From contig JASANE010026731.1 of assembly GCA_030248225.1 (NCBI GenBank), positions 1 to 64,000 on the forward strand: 64,000 bases of DNA, written 5' to 3'. The first letter of the stretch is position 1. Every line of letters starts with the position of its first letter. The position numbers and the translations under genes are program-made. Below are positions 49,301 to 61,989 of the stretch, piece after piece. The DNA is from Trileptium ribeirensis. Lineage: Eukaryota; Nematoda; Enoplea; Enoplida; Thoracostomopsidae. The notes beneath the pieces were generated by a model. The model worked only from the letters and a program-made list of their open reading frames with translations. It made no database searches and was not told the origin of the DNA.

Positions 49301-52300
49301 CGGTGGATTTGGTACAAAAATTGTGTATTATTTATCGAATTTAGTGCGCTAAATTCCCAACAGCAGATGGAAAACAATGGCTAGGTGTACCTAGAATTCT
49401 CAGTTCAGAATAACTGTGATAGTATCAATTAGAATATTTCAAACTACTTATGTGCTAGTATAAATGACTTGCAATAGCCATAAGCGTTTTTTGTTTGGTT
49501 CGTCTAATTGAGGATTCTGAGGTTTTTTCAAAATCTATATGTCTAATTCTTTTACCTGTGACTTATGTTGGAAAAGCTTACTTTGTGACTAAATCACACT
49601 GAAAAATCAACTTATATTATAATTAATGAAGCAGCTAGGATCTTAGTGCCCGCGGCGTTCGCTCCCAACAATCTATCATTAAAATTGATGTTTCATAACT
49701 AAACCTACCCAAGCACAGCCTCAGTAGATATTACCGAAGCAACGACTAAGAGTGGCAATCCAATAGCACCAGAAAACGAGCCAGCTATTCCGCGATGATT
49801 TGGTGATGCTATTTCAGCGCTGTAAATAGAAAACGCTGACTGCGCAACGCCGTACGACATCCCGAGCATAAATCTTCCAATAAAGTATAGTTCCAGCGAG
49901 TGAAACAGCGAACGTGACGCAGCACATGCAAAGTTGGCCAGAGCACAGAAAGCATTCTGACCAATGAGAAGTGTCGATTTTCGGCCAAAACGGTCCAACA
50001 GAACATTTGACCTTAAAATGTAGCTCTAAGAACAAATTACGCAAACAAAATAAGAATGAAATTATAGCATGTCTACTCGAAGTCTAATAACGCCTGAGTC
50101 GTATTCAGGGACATACATCGTGGTTGCTCTTTTGTCAAGTCAGTTCATGATCATCTCAAACTAAATATCCGCGCACAAATCAAGTTTTTGCTTTATGTAC
50201 GTGTAAACTATTTGCATTATAGGAACAGGTAGATGGTTTTTGCGGTCACTACTTTACGATCTAGCGATGCCAATTTGTTCACCTCTGTCTGTTGAAAACG
50301 CGTTTCTAATTTAGTTTTTGATCGCATTCCTTTACTTACTGATACACATCGAATGTGGCTGCAAATTCCTCATGCAACTTGATGAACACCAACAAATGTG
50401 TAAAACCTGAAAATTGTGTTTATACATCACGGATCCCATGCTCGCGCTTCTAAAACAGAAAATATCGATGACACAATTTGGAACTCAAACTTTTGTGCGA
50501 ATCAGTTCGTGATATTGGCACAGAATAACGATGGTGTACGTTCGTAGTAAAAATCAGTCATATATTTTATATACCACATGTATATATATTATTTTGTATA
50601 ATTAATATATTATATTGTATATTATAATTAATATATTATATTACAATTACAATTATTACAATTAATAATTATTAATATTAATTATTAATATTAATATTCA
50701 TCATTAATATTAATCAATATTAATATTAATTATTAATATTAATCAATATTAATTATTACAATTAATATAATTTTAATTTTTATGATTATTAAAATTATTA
50801 TAATTATAGTTATTAACATAATTATAATATTAATTATTATATAATTATAATAATTGTGTAATTATAATAACTATATAAATAATTATAATTATAATAATTA
50901 ATTATCACAATTATCAAATATCAATTATCAAATTAATAATTTATTATCATATTAAACATAATTATAATATTAATTATTATATAGTTATAATAATTATATA
51001 ATTATAATAACTATATAAATAATTATAATTATAATAATTAATTATCACAATTATCAATTATCAAATTAATAATTATAATTATCACAATTATTGTAATTAA
51101 TATAATTATTAATATAATTATAATATTCATTATTATATAATTATAATAATTATATAATTATAAAATAACTATATAAATAACTATAATTATTTTATAATTA
51201 TTATACAATTATAATTATTACATTATTTTGTACAATTAATATATTATATTAATAAATTATATTGTATACTTTGTATATATATATACTTTGTATACAACAT
51301 GTATCATATATACGTGGTTTTATATAAAACTCCAGTTCCATTTAAAGCAAATGTGCAAACCAAGCTATATTCTAGTATGTCTAGTTAATAGGCATGAAAT
51401 AAAAATAAAAAATATAAAATAAAATAAAAATATGCTGACCTATAATACCATGGAATCGATAACAAACGTAGTGAACTACCATGATGAAATATATGTAGTA
51501 TTATGAAATTATGATTAACCATAATGCATCATTTACGTTAAGATGTGCGCGGCAGGACCGGATTTTGTCTCGGTCTGCCGCGGCTCTAAATCCATGCTTG
51601 GCTAGCCGCGATTAGCCAGTGTGACTTTTGTTGGGCCGCGCCAGACACTACAAATATATTACCTAACAGTAAAGCGAGGCTGATAAATTGTCACAAGGGC
51701 CGAAATCGGCTCTAAAAATCATAAATATATGAGGACAATGGAAAATCGCGAAAAAAATGGAAATTGGTGGTACATATGGTCATATATTCGTAAAACATCG
51801 TTCCAGTTACAATAGTATAATTTTCATGTGTGAAAGAGCGTGTTTTACATAACTACTTGTAAAAGACGCTTAAACAAAAATTTCGAAAATAGCTATTTTA
51901 CGTATTTATTTTACCTGCCTTTATGCGTCTTGCTTTAATTACTACTAATCTTAGCTTTTGAGGCCTAGAGCTAAATATTTTCCCTTTAGCACAATCTGCA
52001 CAACTGAATGTAATAAATATTTTTCAGTAGTCCGTCCCGGCTATGAAACCTTGAGACATAGCCGCTCCCGGCTCGTAAAAAATATTAAAGCTTAGCTATT
52101 TATTTTATTTATGAAGAGCTGGATGTATGCCTTTTTGTCACGAACCAGAATTGGCTCTGTGACAGAATCCTGCCCTAGGTGCACACATCTTAAGATAAAT
52201 GATGCATAATTTAATATCTCACTGTACTACAATAAAAGGCGTCCGCGCGGTCGTAATTATGTTACACGTCGAACTGAGATTTCTTTATATACATGTCAGG

Positions 52301-54815
52301 TCTATAGGGACAGCTGGACTACTGATATTCAGTATAACCTAGGTAAACATTGCGTTTTCACATGTAGTTCACAAAAGTAGACCATTGATCTATCACGCAC
52401 GGTCCAACTGAGCAAAAGTAATTTAGCAAGCAACACCAGCCATCAATCAATTAATATTTCGCCATAAAGGGCAGAAATGCTTAGTCCTGCGAAATAATTT
52501 TGTTATTTAATGCACCATAAAAACAATAAGTTGTAACTATTTTGACTTGAAGCTTCCCTTTGGTTACTACACATATTCTAACAAGATAGTTGACAAGCAT
52601 ATTTTGGAACATGACCTTTCTGTTTTACAAGTTGCTGTGATTTTTCTAAATGGTTTTCAGTGTTTATTGTGTTTTAATGCTTTACAAGCAATTCGGTTGC
52701 AGCACAGAACAATGCACAGAGCACTACAACTAGAACAATAAAAAATTATAATCCTGGCCGCAAAAACTGATAAACTTATGCATGGTGACTATGCTGCTGT
52801 GGCTGCAACTGGCGGAAGTGGACGTCCGGTGAATATTTTAAAAGACCAGATGATGCAGAAGATAAAGCAGTAAAAGCAAATGTCGCATCTATTAACTTAG
52901 AGCCCCGATAATTTGGAACACACAGTTTGGGTGCCATAGAGCCGTTCAGCGTAAATTACGTCAAAGAAATGCGACTAGAGATTATAATCAGATATTATAA
53001 TCAGAATATAAGAATGTTAGCAAGTACAAACCTAATCAAAACACCTACCAAAGACTAAATAGTGCAGCAAAGAATAGCGGGCCACCGTTTGCCAATCCCC
53101 ACAGTGTCGAAATTAAATTGTTCGAAACGTAGTCACAAGATAAACTTATAATTGATTCTTGAAGTAAATCGTTGAATTACCACGTGTACAAGCGGTAACT
53201 AAGCCTGAGAGCTGTCAACGTATCAATCAAACAAGATAGTACACTGTCACTTGGAATTTTCCAGGTTTGTAAAAATAAATTTTATTGTGAAGTTTCGTAA
53301 GCACCACAGCTCCAGAAAACAAGCGCCCATTGGTCGAGTTGTACGCAGTACTTTTAATCGATATTAAATAACTTACCAAACTAGTTTTCAATATTTTCGA
53401 CAAGCCCAAAAAGTTGTACCAGGAGTGCATGAAATTTTGTATGAATCTCCGGGGAATGTGGGATAGGGGGACGCCCCACCGGCATATTTGGCGGGTAAGC
53501 CAAAAACGGTCACACCATCGGACGGGCAAACCGCATTAGTATGACGAACAATCATACTCTTCTGCAATTACTTTATGGATTCTTGGTTGTACATAATTTT
53601 TGTGTATTGTTTTTATGGGCTCGAACACATCTCGCCAGATATTTATAAAAACCAAGAGAGCGCCGCAACGGGTATACTTTAAAACTAGCATTCATTTTAC
53701 CGTTTGCTGCAAAATGTTCCGGCCACAATATATCCGTTGTACTACTGTGAACTTAGTCTAGTTGCCTATAACGCCATAGTATAAATTTTAATCAAAATTA
53801 AGGACACCGCTTGTTTAAATATCACAGAAACATCTGAATATCGCAATGTATTATTTGATAATTTCAAATTTTCGTTTTATTTGCTAATTGTTTAATAAAA
53901 GAAATTACAATATATAATTTCTTCGATGAACGTGCTATAGCTATTCGGGTGTGCTTTGCAGCCAAATTCATGTTTTACTGCTGCTAAAATACAGGTTTCA
54001 CATAAACGTGTGTGCACAAACCGGACACGGATTCAAAATAGGATTTTTACAATTTATAATAGCAAACTTGAGTGGCGTAATGAACGATCAGATATGCTAA
54101 TTTTGGACTGCTAAGCAAAAGTGTTGCTTTAAGCTAAGTACTTATATAGGCTTTTAGATTAAGATGAACTCCAAGTCGAGAGGTTTCTGTCTCGAAACTG
54201 CAGCAGTAAGGAGCTACTCCTTTGGCCGTTAGTGTTATTGTTGCCAGTGTATTGTTATTATATATTATTCAAAGACTGTATTTTCTAATTATCAAGATTT
54301 TTTATGAGGATGTAGCTACTTTGCCATGCAAATAACTAGTTAGATTTGGTATGTAGTGTTTATTAACCTTTCACATTTTTCGTCTAAAAATTAATTTTTA
54401 TGTTCTGTTGAACCGGCAAAGAACCTATGTTCTCTGCAACAATACCTATTTACACAGAGCATTGTAGGCATATTTTTAGTTAAATTACGTGCACTGCATA
54501 CCGAAAGACTGCACGGAATACTGCATAATTCCAATACAGGCTCTACAAGGAGTCCCCATTAATTTATGAAAGTCCCTTCATTGACAGCTCTCTAATCTTA
54601 CCATTGATAAGCGGTTGAATTTGCTGCAAGTGACAACCGTATCGTTCATGAATTGTTTCGTTGAAGAACTGTGTAATATGTCGCTGGGGAAGATTAACAC
54701 ATATCGTTGTAAATATACTGATCGATAAGGAAAACGCTGCTGTTGAACATGATGCCAAGAAATACAGTGTCGGCCGTTTCGAATATGTTCTAGCTGTTGA
54801 AGTTCCTGGTGCCAT
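40135..54815 (-). CDS. Gene B: complete GLUT/SLC2-type sugar transporter, seven exons
   Basis: This gene encodes a major facilitator superfamily sugar carrier. Exons on the minus strand are 54815-54602, 53157-53049, 50011-49709, 47775-47588, 44425-44193, 43041-42699 and 40310-40135. All introns are GT-AG, all phases fit, and the joined frame is 522 codons including the TAG stop, a usual length for the family. Marks in order: TM1 ([13 protein letters not shown]), [12 protein letters not shown] in TM2, DRFGRK loop, GR in TM4, PESPRF after TM6, [24 protein letters not shown] in the TM10-TM11 region, and MPETQG after TM12 in place of PETKG. The cytoplasmic tail is short. Introns are 1444, 3037, 1933, 3162, 1151 and 2388 bases and hold a TIR element, a MITE and an A/T tract. 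It is the tandem paralogue of gene A. Substrate is not known. Confidence 0.96.
40311..42698. other. Intron 6 of gene B
   Basis: No gene is recognised. 41960-42230 resembles part of the dispersed repeat at 24380-24680 (tgttcacgaacaaaa, ttttaagtttaattgtgcataa). Two overlapping open frames at 42285-42555 on opposite strands have no known domain. Confidence 0.4.
42699..43041 (-). CDS. Gene B exon 6 (TM8-TM11)
   Basis: The exon is 343 bases with acceptor AATATTTTAG and donor GTAAGG. It encodes [20 protein letters not shown], then TM9-TM10 and [17 protein letters not shown]. Unlike gene A, this exon is present once, with no tandem copies upstream. Confidence 0.95.
44193..44425 (-). CDS. Gene B exon 5 (central loop and TM7)
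   Basis: The exon is 233 bases with acceptor AAATTACAG and donor GTAAGC. It encodes DYDAELLQAACES, then [20 protein letters not shown] and YNVYSAKLF. It ends in phase 0 with TSMAVQ. Confidence 0.94.
44960..45240. repeat. Diverged direct duplication in intron 4 of gene B
   Basis: The pieces 44985-45062 and about 45145-45230 share gttctgaaagcaaa / gttcagaaagcaaa and attgacctcacctgc with similar spacing. They appear to be two old copies of a unit of about 165 bases. Confidence 0.5.
45700..47587. other. Remainder of intron 4 of gene B
   Basis: AT-rich. A 109-codon plus-strand open frame at 46336-46665 shows no recognised domain and is antisense to the gene. 47200-47350 has loosely repeated aatacaccc words. 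Confidence 0.35.
47588..47775 (-). CDS. Gene B exon 4 (TM6 and PESPR motif)
   Basis: The exon is 188 bases with acceptor ACTTCAATAG and donor GTTCGT. It encodes ETSWHYLHVVSALLSCIAML, then [11 protein letters not shown] and a basic loop (AASDLKRLHGSG). Confidence 0.94.
48418..48880. mobile_element. PIF/Harbinger-type MITE, copy 3 (left end decayed)
   Basis: The right end ggttccaaacgttggggaca then ttataacgtgaacaccgca is followed by TAA (48881-48883), as in copy 1. Interior words tcgcgaccataccg, gtgtacgaca and gtgtctgacactgta match. The left terminal repeat is not recognisable, so the left border is approximate. It lies in intron 3 of gene B. Confidence 0.8.
49709..50011 (-). CDS. Gene B exon 3 (TM2-TM5 part)
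   Basis: The exon is 303 bases with acceptor ACATTTTAAG and donor GTAGGT. It encodes [18 protein letters not shown], then GRFMLGMSYGVAQSAFSIYS and [14 protein letters not shown]. It is the most strongly conserved exon between the paralogues. Confidence 0.95.
50570..51295. repeat. A/T low-complexity tract in intron 2 of gene B
   Basis: About 725 bases are almost only A and T, built from words such as ataattataatt, attaatatt and ttatataatta. Longer blocks recur (tataattataataactatataaataattataatt appears twice, about 130 bases apart), so it has a tandem origin. Confidence 0.9.
51525..52206. mobile_element. 682-bp TIR element (non-coding) in intron 2 of gene B
   Basis: The ends tgcatcatttacgttaagat and atcttaagataaatgatgca are inverted repeats with a few mismatches, extended by cctgccc/ggcagga words for about 45 bases. 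It is flanked by TAA on both sides (51522-51524 and 52207-52209), the PIF/Harbinger-like target duplication. The termini differ from the other MITE family in this window. No transposase frame is present. Confidence 0.75.
53049..53157 (-). CDS. Gene B exon 2 (start of TM2)
   Basis: The exon is 109 bases with acceptor TTACTTCAAG and donor GTAGGT. It encodes ESIISLSCDYVSNN followed by [12 protein letters not shown]. The length and both phases equal those of gene A exon 2. Confidence 0.93.
54602..54815 (-). CDS. Gene B exon 1 (N-terminus and TM1)
   Basis: It starts at the ATG at 54813-54815 and ends before donor GTAAGA. It has four codons more than exon 1 of gene A, all in the variable parts. 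The region [16 protein letters not shown] is shared, then NLPQRHITQFFNETIHERYG in the first extracellular loop. Confidence 0.94.
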
Positions 54816-55439
54816 TGACGCGGAATAGTCTTGTAGGCAATTTAATTATTTTCTACTATTACTATGCTAACAAAGTTATGTATATAATGTTTATTAATCG
54901 GAAAAAGGATCGTGCAATCAATTCAAAAATTAAATAATATGTTATAATATAACCCTCTTACTCATATGGTTGTCTGACAACAACCAATTACGTTTCAAAG
55001 GGTTGTACTGTGATGGTACGCGTGTTGTTGGTCCCTCGCTTTGCCAGGAGCTTTAAAGACCATAACAATAATAGCTCTGAAACAGCTCGATGGCTAGTAA
55101 ACGCGAATTTAGCCCCAGAATTCCTGGTTTGATATCTCGTGGCGATATTGTTCATCGAAACTTGAAATACAAATGAATTCACGACATAAAGGATTAAAAA
55201 TGTATTTTATATTATTTAATAACGATTCAAAGACTCTATGCTCTAATTTTAATGCATAGATTTAATGCAATTTCAGGTATATCAAATAACCTGCAAATAA
55301 ACATATTTTTAGATGTAGTATAAGAGTATATTTAATAAGAGGCATCGATAAAAGATGCATATAACGAAAGTTGAACTTGGAGACACAGTGAGCATGACTG
55401 ATAAATTCAGCTAACTGCTAACTATTTTAATACCAACAT

Positions 55440-55810
55440 CTTCACAAATTGTTTTTATTACACTTTTATATTTCTATTTCGACATATACTCGCAAAGTAA
55501 AATGTGATTGAGGTTAGGATATCATCCTCAAAGCTGCTTGGCAGCTATGTATAATGCGTTATGCTACGTTCTGAACCTTAATTTGACCGAAGCTAATTTT
55601 ATTATGATTGTGTGATGGACGCTTTTTTATTTCTATACTTTTGGTCTTCAACATGGAATTGCAATCTAAAATGTGAATGAGGGTAGAAAATGATCCTTAA
55701 AGACAGTTAGGATCTAAGTATAGTAGGTGCTGCTACATTCTAAATATTAATATGACCGACACTAGATATATACTATAATACGACTGAGTAATTTACACTT
55801 TTTCAATTTC
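55440..55810. repeat. Two diverged direct repeats of about 180 bp upstream of gene B
   Basis: The copies share tttttatttctat, aaaatgtgaatgag, gatcctt/tcctcaaag, gctacattct/gctacgttct and gaccgacact/gaccgaagct in the same order. They lie 0.6-1.0 kb upstream of the start codon. Confidence 0.6.
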
Positions 55811-55814
55811 TGCA

Positions 55815-58025
55815 TGCCTACCAACGGAAACAGTGAAGAACACATGAAAAAAGGGTAATATTTATGGTGTTAGAGGTGGTTCGCGATGCCATGCTCCTAT
55901 AACAGATGATCACCACTAATTTAGCTTGTGCCCAGACTACAGAGGCTTTTGGTTTAAATATACCTTAACGCTAGTATAAACAGTAATTAATAATTATGGC
56001 ACAGCAAAAACTGTATCGTTACAAGCCAACGGCTCAGCTTAACAAACAAATAATATATCTATATTACGGACGTAACACTAAAACGACCCAAAATCGTTTT
56101 AAGCGCTTTAAATTATGCTTAGTTGATTGCTTATAAACAACCGGAAAAATCGTAACAAAACAGCGGTGTGAGCTGTGATCTAATCAGTCAGCGAGAAAAA
56201 AACAACAGTACTATCGAAAACTATGAATTGAGAACTTGGAAATTGTACGAACCAATGCTTGGTAAACATAGGGTATACTTACTAACTGACGAACGATGCT
56301 TCCTATACCTAGTGACAATTAAAAGGAAATAAAAATATGTTATTTTACATACTTTCAGCATGAATTAACTATTAAAATTACTAAAAATGTGCAGAGTATA
56401 AATTTACAATTAGTATATAACTACTAAAGACTTCGCGTTAACTCAACTAATACGTTAACGCCTTGCGTCAAGACTAGATTTTAGGTATTATAAGATCAAA
56501 AATGGGCGGCATGACGTAGTTTAAGACTCTTTGCTTTATGAGAACCTACGAACGACGGTAAGAAACTCTTGCGTTAGTTTTGAGCTCACAGTGAAAGGAT
56601 TGTCGTCCTATGCAAAATTCGCATTTATTTTTAGACTTTTCTATAATAGCTGTTATATATGATTGATCATCAGAACAAGAACATAATACATTCTCATTTA
56701 GCGGAATAACCAGTACAGCGGAACAGACAGTTGTGATCAGACCTACTTACTTGCGCGTTTATCGTGCTTCCTTAACCAAAGTAATACAACAAAGACTATT
56801 CGCGGCAAAAAACATTTGATAATTCGGTAAACCTCTACTATTTATAATTTTCTTACACCGCTGATGGGAGTGCCCAGTCGCATTATGGTACCTAACACCG
56901 CCTTGTTATAAATTATGTATGTGTTGGCATAATTATCACAAATGCCTCTAAATGCGCAAAAAAGCGACTTCATCTATTAACCGCACTGTGTGTTATTGAT
57001 AACTCATTTATTGGGATATAGATGCTAAAATGACACAATGCAAAAGAGCAATGACATTCGGAGATGTTTCTACACAATATAACAGATATATAAACCAAAT
57101 AATATATAGCATATATAACTGCAGAAACGTTGTTGAAGTAAAAGAAATATGCACATAGTTGGGCATGGTTTTTGAAATTTGCAAAAACTAATAGTTTATT
57201 ATATAATCTGGGAACAGTTACAACCAAAATAACTAGTTATTTGGTGCTGTATGTGATTGAATTTATAAATTTAAACGAAGTCACCGAAATCAATCTAAAA
57301 ATCTGGATAATAGAAAACAATCATAAAAGTGTTTGATCTGAGCCATATATCACGACGCTCAACGTATCGACTGACGAATTCTGAATAATTATGGCACCTT
57401 GCTGAATCACAAGAGTATCGTGCACCTGTATGTATGAGTATCAGCTCGTGCGTTCAAATGTCGTCCAAAACACAAAAATATCATAAAATAAAATTTCAAC
57501 CAGAAACATCTTAAAACAGATTTCCAGAGATATCACTATAGTTTTCATACATTTCGTACGCAGCTTCGTATATAATATTATTTGGACCCACTTATGGCAA
57601 CACAACCGTTGTGATATACATATCATACGAACACAAACCCTTGGAGGTTAACCGAAAAATCTCAAATACTGCTGAAGTTTTTAAACAAGGTAGCTAGGTC
57701 CTAAATATTTCGATAGGATGATGTCATAACGTTTTACCACATACCGAATGTCATTAGAGGCATGGACAGAATATTTTTAGCTGAGTGACACTCCTGCATT
57801 GTCGGGATCGAATCAACAGATAATTCTTGCTATTGTAAAATTAAGTTTTTTTTTCAGTTTTATATTGCGGGTGATTGCGGTAGCCGCTCCAATATCTGTC
57901 GTGTCTACGCCCTTCGCTATCATATGACAGCGTGTACGAGTTGGACTGCTGATGTGTAACTAATACAGATCCGTACTTTATCTAATTACGCTTATATATC
58001 ACAGAAACAAAACTAACGTCGCGCA
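55815..58025. other. Intergenic DNA without recognised genes
   Basis: AT-rich with only short open frames; the longest (57227-56970 minus, 85 codons) has no recognised domain. Confidence 0.4.
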
Positions 58026-58026
58026 C

Positions 58027-60668
58027 CCAGCAGTCTTAGAAACAAGAAAGTTGTGTACTTTTTTCATGCACGCAGCTTAACCACGGAAGTATCAAGAAGC
58101 ATGTTCAAATAATGATTCTAAATGTGCTCAACATCGCATATTTATTTTGCCTCAGCAGTCTTGGAAACAAGAAAGTTATTATACTTTCTTCATGCACACA
58201 ACGTAACCAAAGAACTATCGAGAAGCATGTTCAAATACGGATTCTAAATGTGCTCAAAATCGCATAATTATTTTGCCTCAGCAGTCTTAGAAACAAGAAA
58301 GTGGTGTACCTTTTTCATGCACGCAACTTAATCAAAGAATTATTGAGAAGCATGTTCAAATACGGATTCTAAATGTGCTCAAAATCGCATAATTATTTTG
58401 CCTCAGCAGTCTTCGAAACAAGAAAGTCATGTACTTTTTGATGCACGCAACTTAACCAAAGAACTATCGAGAAGCATGTTCAAATACGGATTCTAAGTGT
58501 GCTCAAAATCGCATAATTGTTTTGCCTCAGCAGTCTTAGAAACAAGAAAGTGGTGTACCTTTTCCATGCACACAACTTAATCAAAGAACTATCGAGAAGC
58601 ATGTTTAAATACGGATTCTAAATGTGCTGAAAATCGCATAATTATTTTGCCTCAGCAGTCTTAGAAACAAGAAAGTCATGTACTTTTTTCATGCACGCAA
58701 CTTAACCAAAGAACTATCGAGAAGCATGCTCAAATACGGATTCTAAGTGTGCTCAAAATCGCATAATTATTTTGCCTCAGCAGGCTTAGAAACAAGAAAG
58801 CCATTGTACTTTTTTCATGCACGCAACTTAACCAAAGAACTATCGAGAAGCATGTTCAAATACGGATTCTAAATATGCTCAAAATCGCATAATTATTTTG
58901 CCTCAGCAGTCTTAGAAACAAGAAAGTCATTGTACTTTTTTTCATGCACGCAACTTAACCAAAGAACTATCGAGAAGCATGTTCAAATACGGATTCTAAA
59001 TATGCTCAAAATCACATAATTATTTTGCCTCAGCAGTCTTTGAAACAAGAAAGTCATCTACATTTTTCATGCACGCAGCTTAACCACGGAAGTATCAAGA
59101 AGCGTGTTCAAATAATGATTCTAAATGTGCTCAACATCGCATAATTATTTTGCCTCAGCAGTCTTTAGAAACAAGAAAGTCATTGTACTTTTTTCATGCA
59201 CGCAACTTAACCAAAGAACTATCGAGAAGCATGTTCAAATACGGATTCTAAATATGCTCAAAATCACATAATTATTTTGCTTCAGCAGTCTTTGAAACGA
59301 GAAAGTCATCTACTTTTTTCATGCACGCAGCTTAACCACGGAAGTATCAAGAAGCGTGTTCAAATAATGATTCTAAATGTGCTCAACATCGCATAATTAT
59401 TTTGCCTCAGCAGTCTTAGAAACAAGAAAGTCATTATACTTTTTTCATGCACACAACTTAACCAAAGAACTATCGAGAAGCATGTTCAAATACGGATCCT
59501 AAATGTGCTCAAAATCGCATAATTATTTTGCCTCAGCAGTCTTAGAAACAAGAAAGTCATTGTACTTTTTTCATGCACGCAACTTAACCAAAGAACTGTC
59601 GAGGGGCATGTTCAAATACGGATTCTAAGTGTGCTCAAAATCGCATAATTATTTTGCCTCAGCAGTCTTAGAAACAAGAAAGTCATTATACTTTTTTCAT
59701 GCACACAACTTAACCAAAGAACTATCGAGAAGCATGTTCATATACGGATTCTAAGTGTGCTCAAATTCGCATAATTATTTTGCCTCAGCAGTCTTAGAAA
59801 CCAAAAAGTCATGTACTTTTTCTTATGCACGCAACTTAACCAAAGAACTGTCGAGGGGCATGTTCAAATACGGATTCTAAGTGTGCTCAAAATCGCATAA
59901 TTATTTTGCTTCAGCAGGTTTAGAAACAAGAAAGCCATTGTACTTTTTTCATGCACGCAACTTAACCAAAGAACTATCGAGAAGCATGTTCAAATACGGA
60001 TTCTAAATACGCTCAAAATAGCATAATTATTTTGCCTCAGCAGTCTTAGAAACAACAAAGTCATTGTACTTTTTTTCATGCACGCAGCTTAACCAAAGAA
60101 CTATCGACAAGCATGTTCAAATAAGGATTCTAAATATGCTCAAAATCACATAATTATTTTGCCTCAGCAGTCTTTGAAACAAGAAAGTCATGTACTTTTT
60201 TCATGCACGCAGCTTAACCACGGAAGTATCAAGAAGCGTGTTCAAATAATGATTCTAAATGTGCTCAACATCGCATAATTATTTTGCATCAGCAGTTTTA
60301 GAAACAAGAAAGTCATTATACTTTTTTCATGCACACAACTTAACCAAAGAACTATCGAGAAGCATGTTCAAATACGGATCCTAAATGTGCTCAAAATAAC
60401 ATAATTATTTTGCCTCAACAGTCTTAGAAACAAGAAAGTCGTTGTACTTTTTTCATACACGCAACTTAACCAAAGAACTATCGAGAAGCATGTTCAAATA
60501 CGGATTCTAAGTGTGCTCAAATTCGCATAATTATTTTGCCTCAGCAGTCTTAGAAACCAAAAAGTCATGTACTTTTTCTTATGCACGCAACTTAACCAAA
60601 GAACTGTCGAGGGGCATGTTCAAATACGGATTCTAAATGTGCTCAACATCGCATAATTATTTTGCCTC
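58027..60668. repeat. 126-bp tandem array, about 21 copies
   Basis: The marker cagcagtcttagaaacaaga recurs about every 126 bases from 58027 to 60543. Two subtypes alternate irregularly: most have caaagaactatcgagaagca with atacggattct; four (starting near 58027, 59033, 59284 and 60164) have cacggaagtatcaagaagc with ataatgattct. Subtypes share flanking changes, showing amplification of multi-unit blocks. Confidence 0.95.
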
Positions 60669-60669
60669 T

Positions 60670-61555
60670 AATTTAAAGTATGATGAGGAACTACAACTAT
60701 TGTGAAACCTTTTTAATAAATTGTTACGACATTTGCGCGACATGACATAATTTTTGCCACACTAGGACGTTACATAAAAACTACAAAGCCGGTCGCTAAA
60801 GCGTGTACGGCTAACGGAAGGAAATGCCTATTTTTTAACCTTGCAGCAGCAGAGTCTGTAAAAGCTTGAAAAAAGACTAAGAATGCGACAGCAAAGCAAG
60901 CGCTCGGTGCACAAAAACAGCTGGCCTGTATTCTGACTATCTCAATTCGCATTCACAGTATCGCTTGAACGACAAACGCACGACAATATGATTAATATAC
61001 AAAGCGTGTAGTCGCGTACGTACGTTCTAGAAAGAAATTGAAAACGTATAATTTTTCACGTGAAGCAAAATAAAAGCCTCATAGGGAAGCAAAAAAGACG
61101 TATATTATGTTTAATTCGCATTTTGCTGGAAAAAGATGACATATTTCATATAATACAGATCATAAACCTGATGCTGTATAAATTTCAGCAATCAATGAAT
61201 TACTGTTCGGGAAGTGGGAGTCGCCAATCCTAAATTATATGCTTTTCGGACATGGCTTTTATAACGCCTTTGCTTTTATGCTAATATTTAAGCTTAGGCA
61301 AGGCTTAATATATTAAAAACAGCACAATCTGCACATAGTTTACTGAGCATCTCAGCTTGGGTTTCCCAAACATACGTACATTTAAAACTTGTCTCACATA
61401 TACAACAACAACTAAAACGTAAGGCAGACACAAAGGAACGCGGCGGGGCAAGACCGGAAGGTTCTCCTCTCGAAATCACGCTGGAGACGAACGTCCTTCG
61501 TTTTATACCGCTATGCCTTTCCGACGCATAAATAATTTTCTCCATTTAGGAATCA
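60670..61555. other. Spacer between the 126-bp array and MITE copy 4
   Basis: Open frames 60952-60770 (60 codons) and 61545-61294 (83 codons) on the minus strand have no recognised domain. Confidence 0.35.
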
Positions 61556-61560
61556 ACTTA

Positions 61561-61984
61561 TGCGGCGTTTCCGTTATAAAGGACCCCATTTGAAAGTTTT
61601 GTCCCCTATGGTCTAGACCACACCATCCAGTGGTATACGGTATATACCCACACTATATAATGCACAACATGGTGTATGACACATCATTAACGTAGCTATA
61701 GTGTCTTAATCTACCTATTGTTTTTTACTGACAGTGTCAAAGATACCATTCACAAACCCAATATATATTGCGTGTAAATAACAGCATGGTGTAGCTAACA
61801 CCATATAAAATTTATGGTGTAGTCTACACCATACTATACCGACAGTACACTGCCTATGTTTACTATCTGAATATACCATCAGAAACACCATGGTGTCCAA
61901 GACACCATAAAGTTGATGGTGGAAAAGACACTCAGTGTAAACAAAACTTTCATATGTTGGGTCTTTTATAACGTAAACGCTGCA
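61561..61984. mobile_element. PIF/Harbinger-type MITE, copy 4 (diverged)
   Basis: The ends tgcggcgtttccgttataaa and its inverse ending taaacgctgca are flanked by TTA on both sides (61558-61560, 61985-61987). It has the same terminal design as 25797-26303, but the interior is diverged and full of ggtgta/acacca inverted words, giving strong hairpin potential. It is 424 bases. Confidence 0.85.
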
Positions 61985-61989
61985 TTATG

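Noticed and set aside
52547..52741. 64-codon plus-strand ORF in intron 2 of gene B
   Set aside because: There is no recognisable domain, it is short, and it is in AT-rich intron DNA; chance is the simpler explanation.
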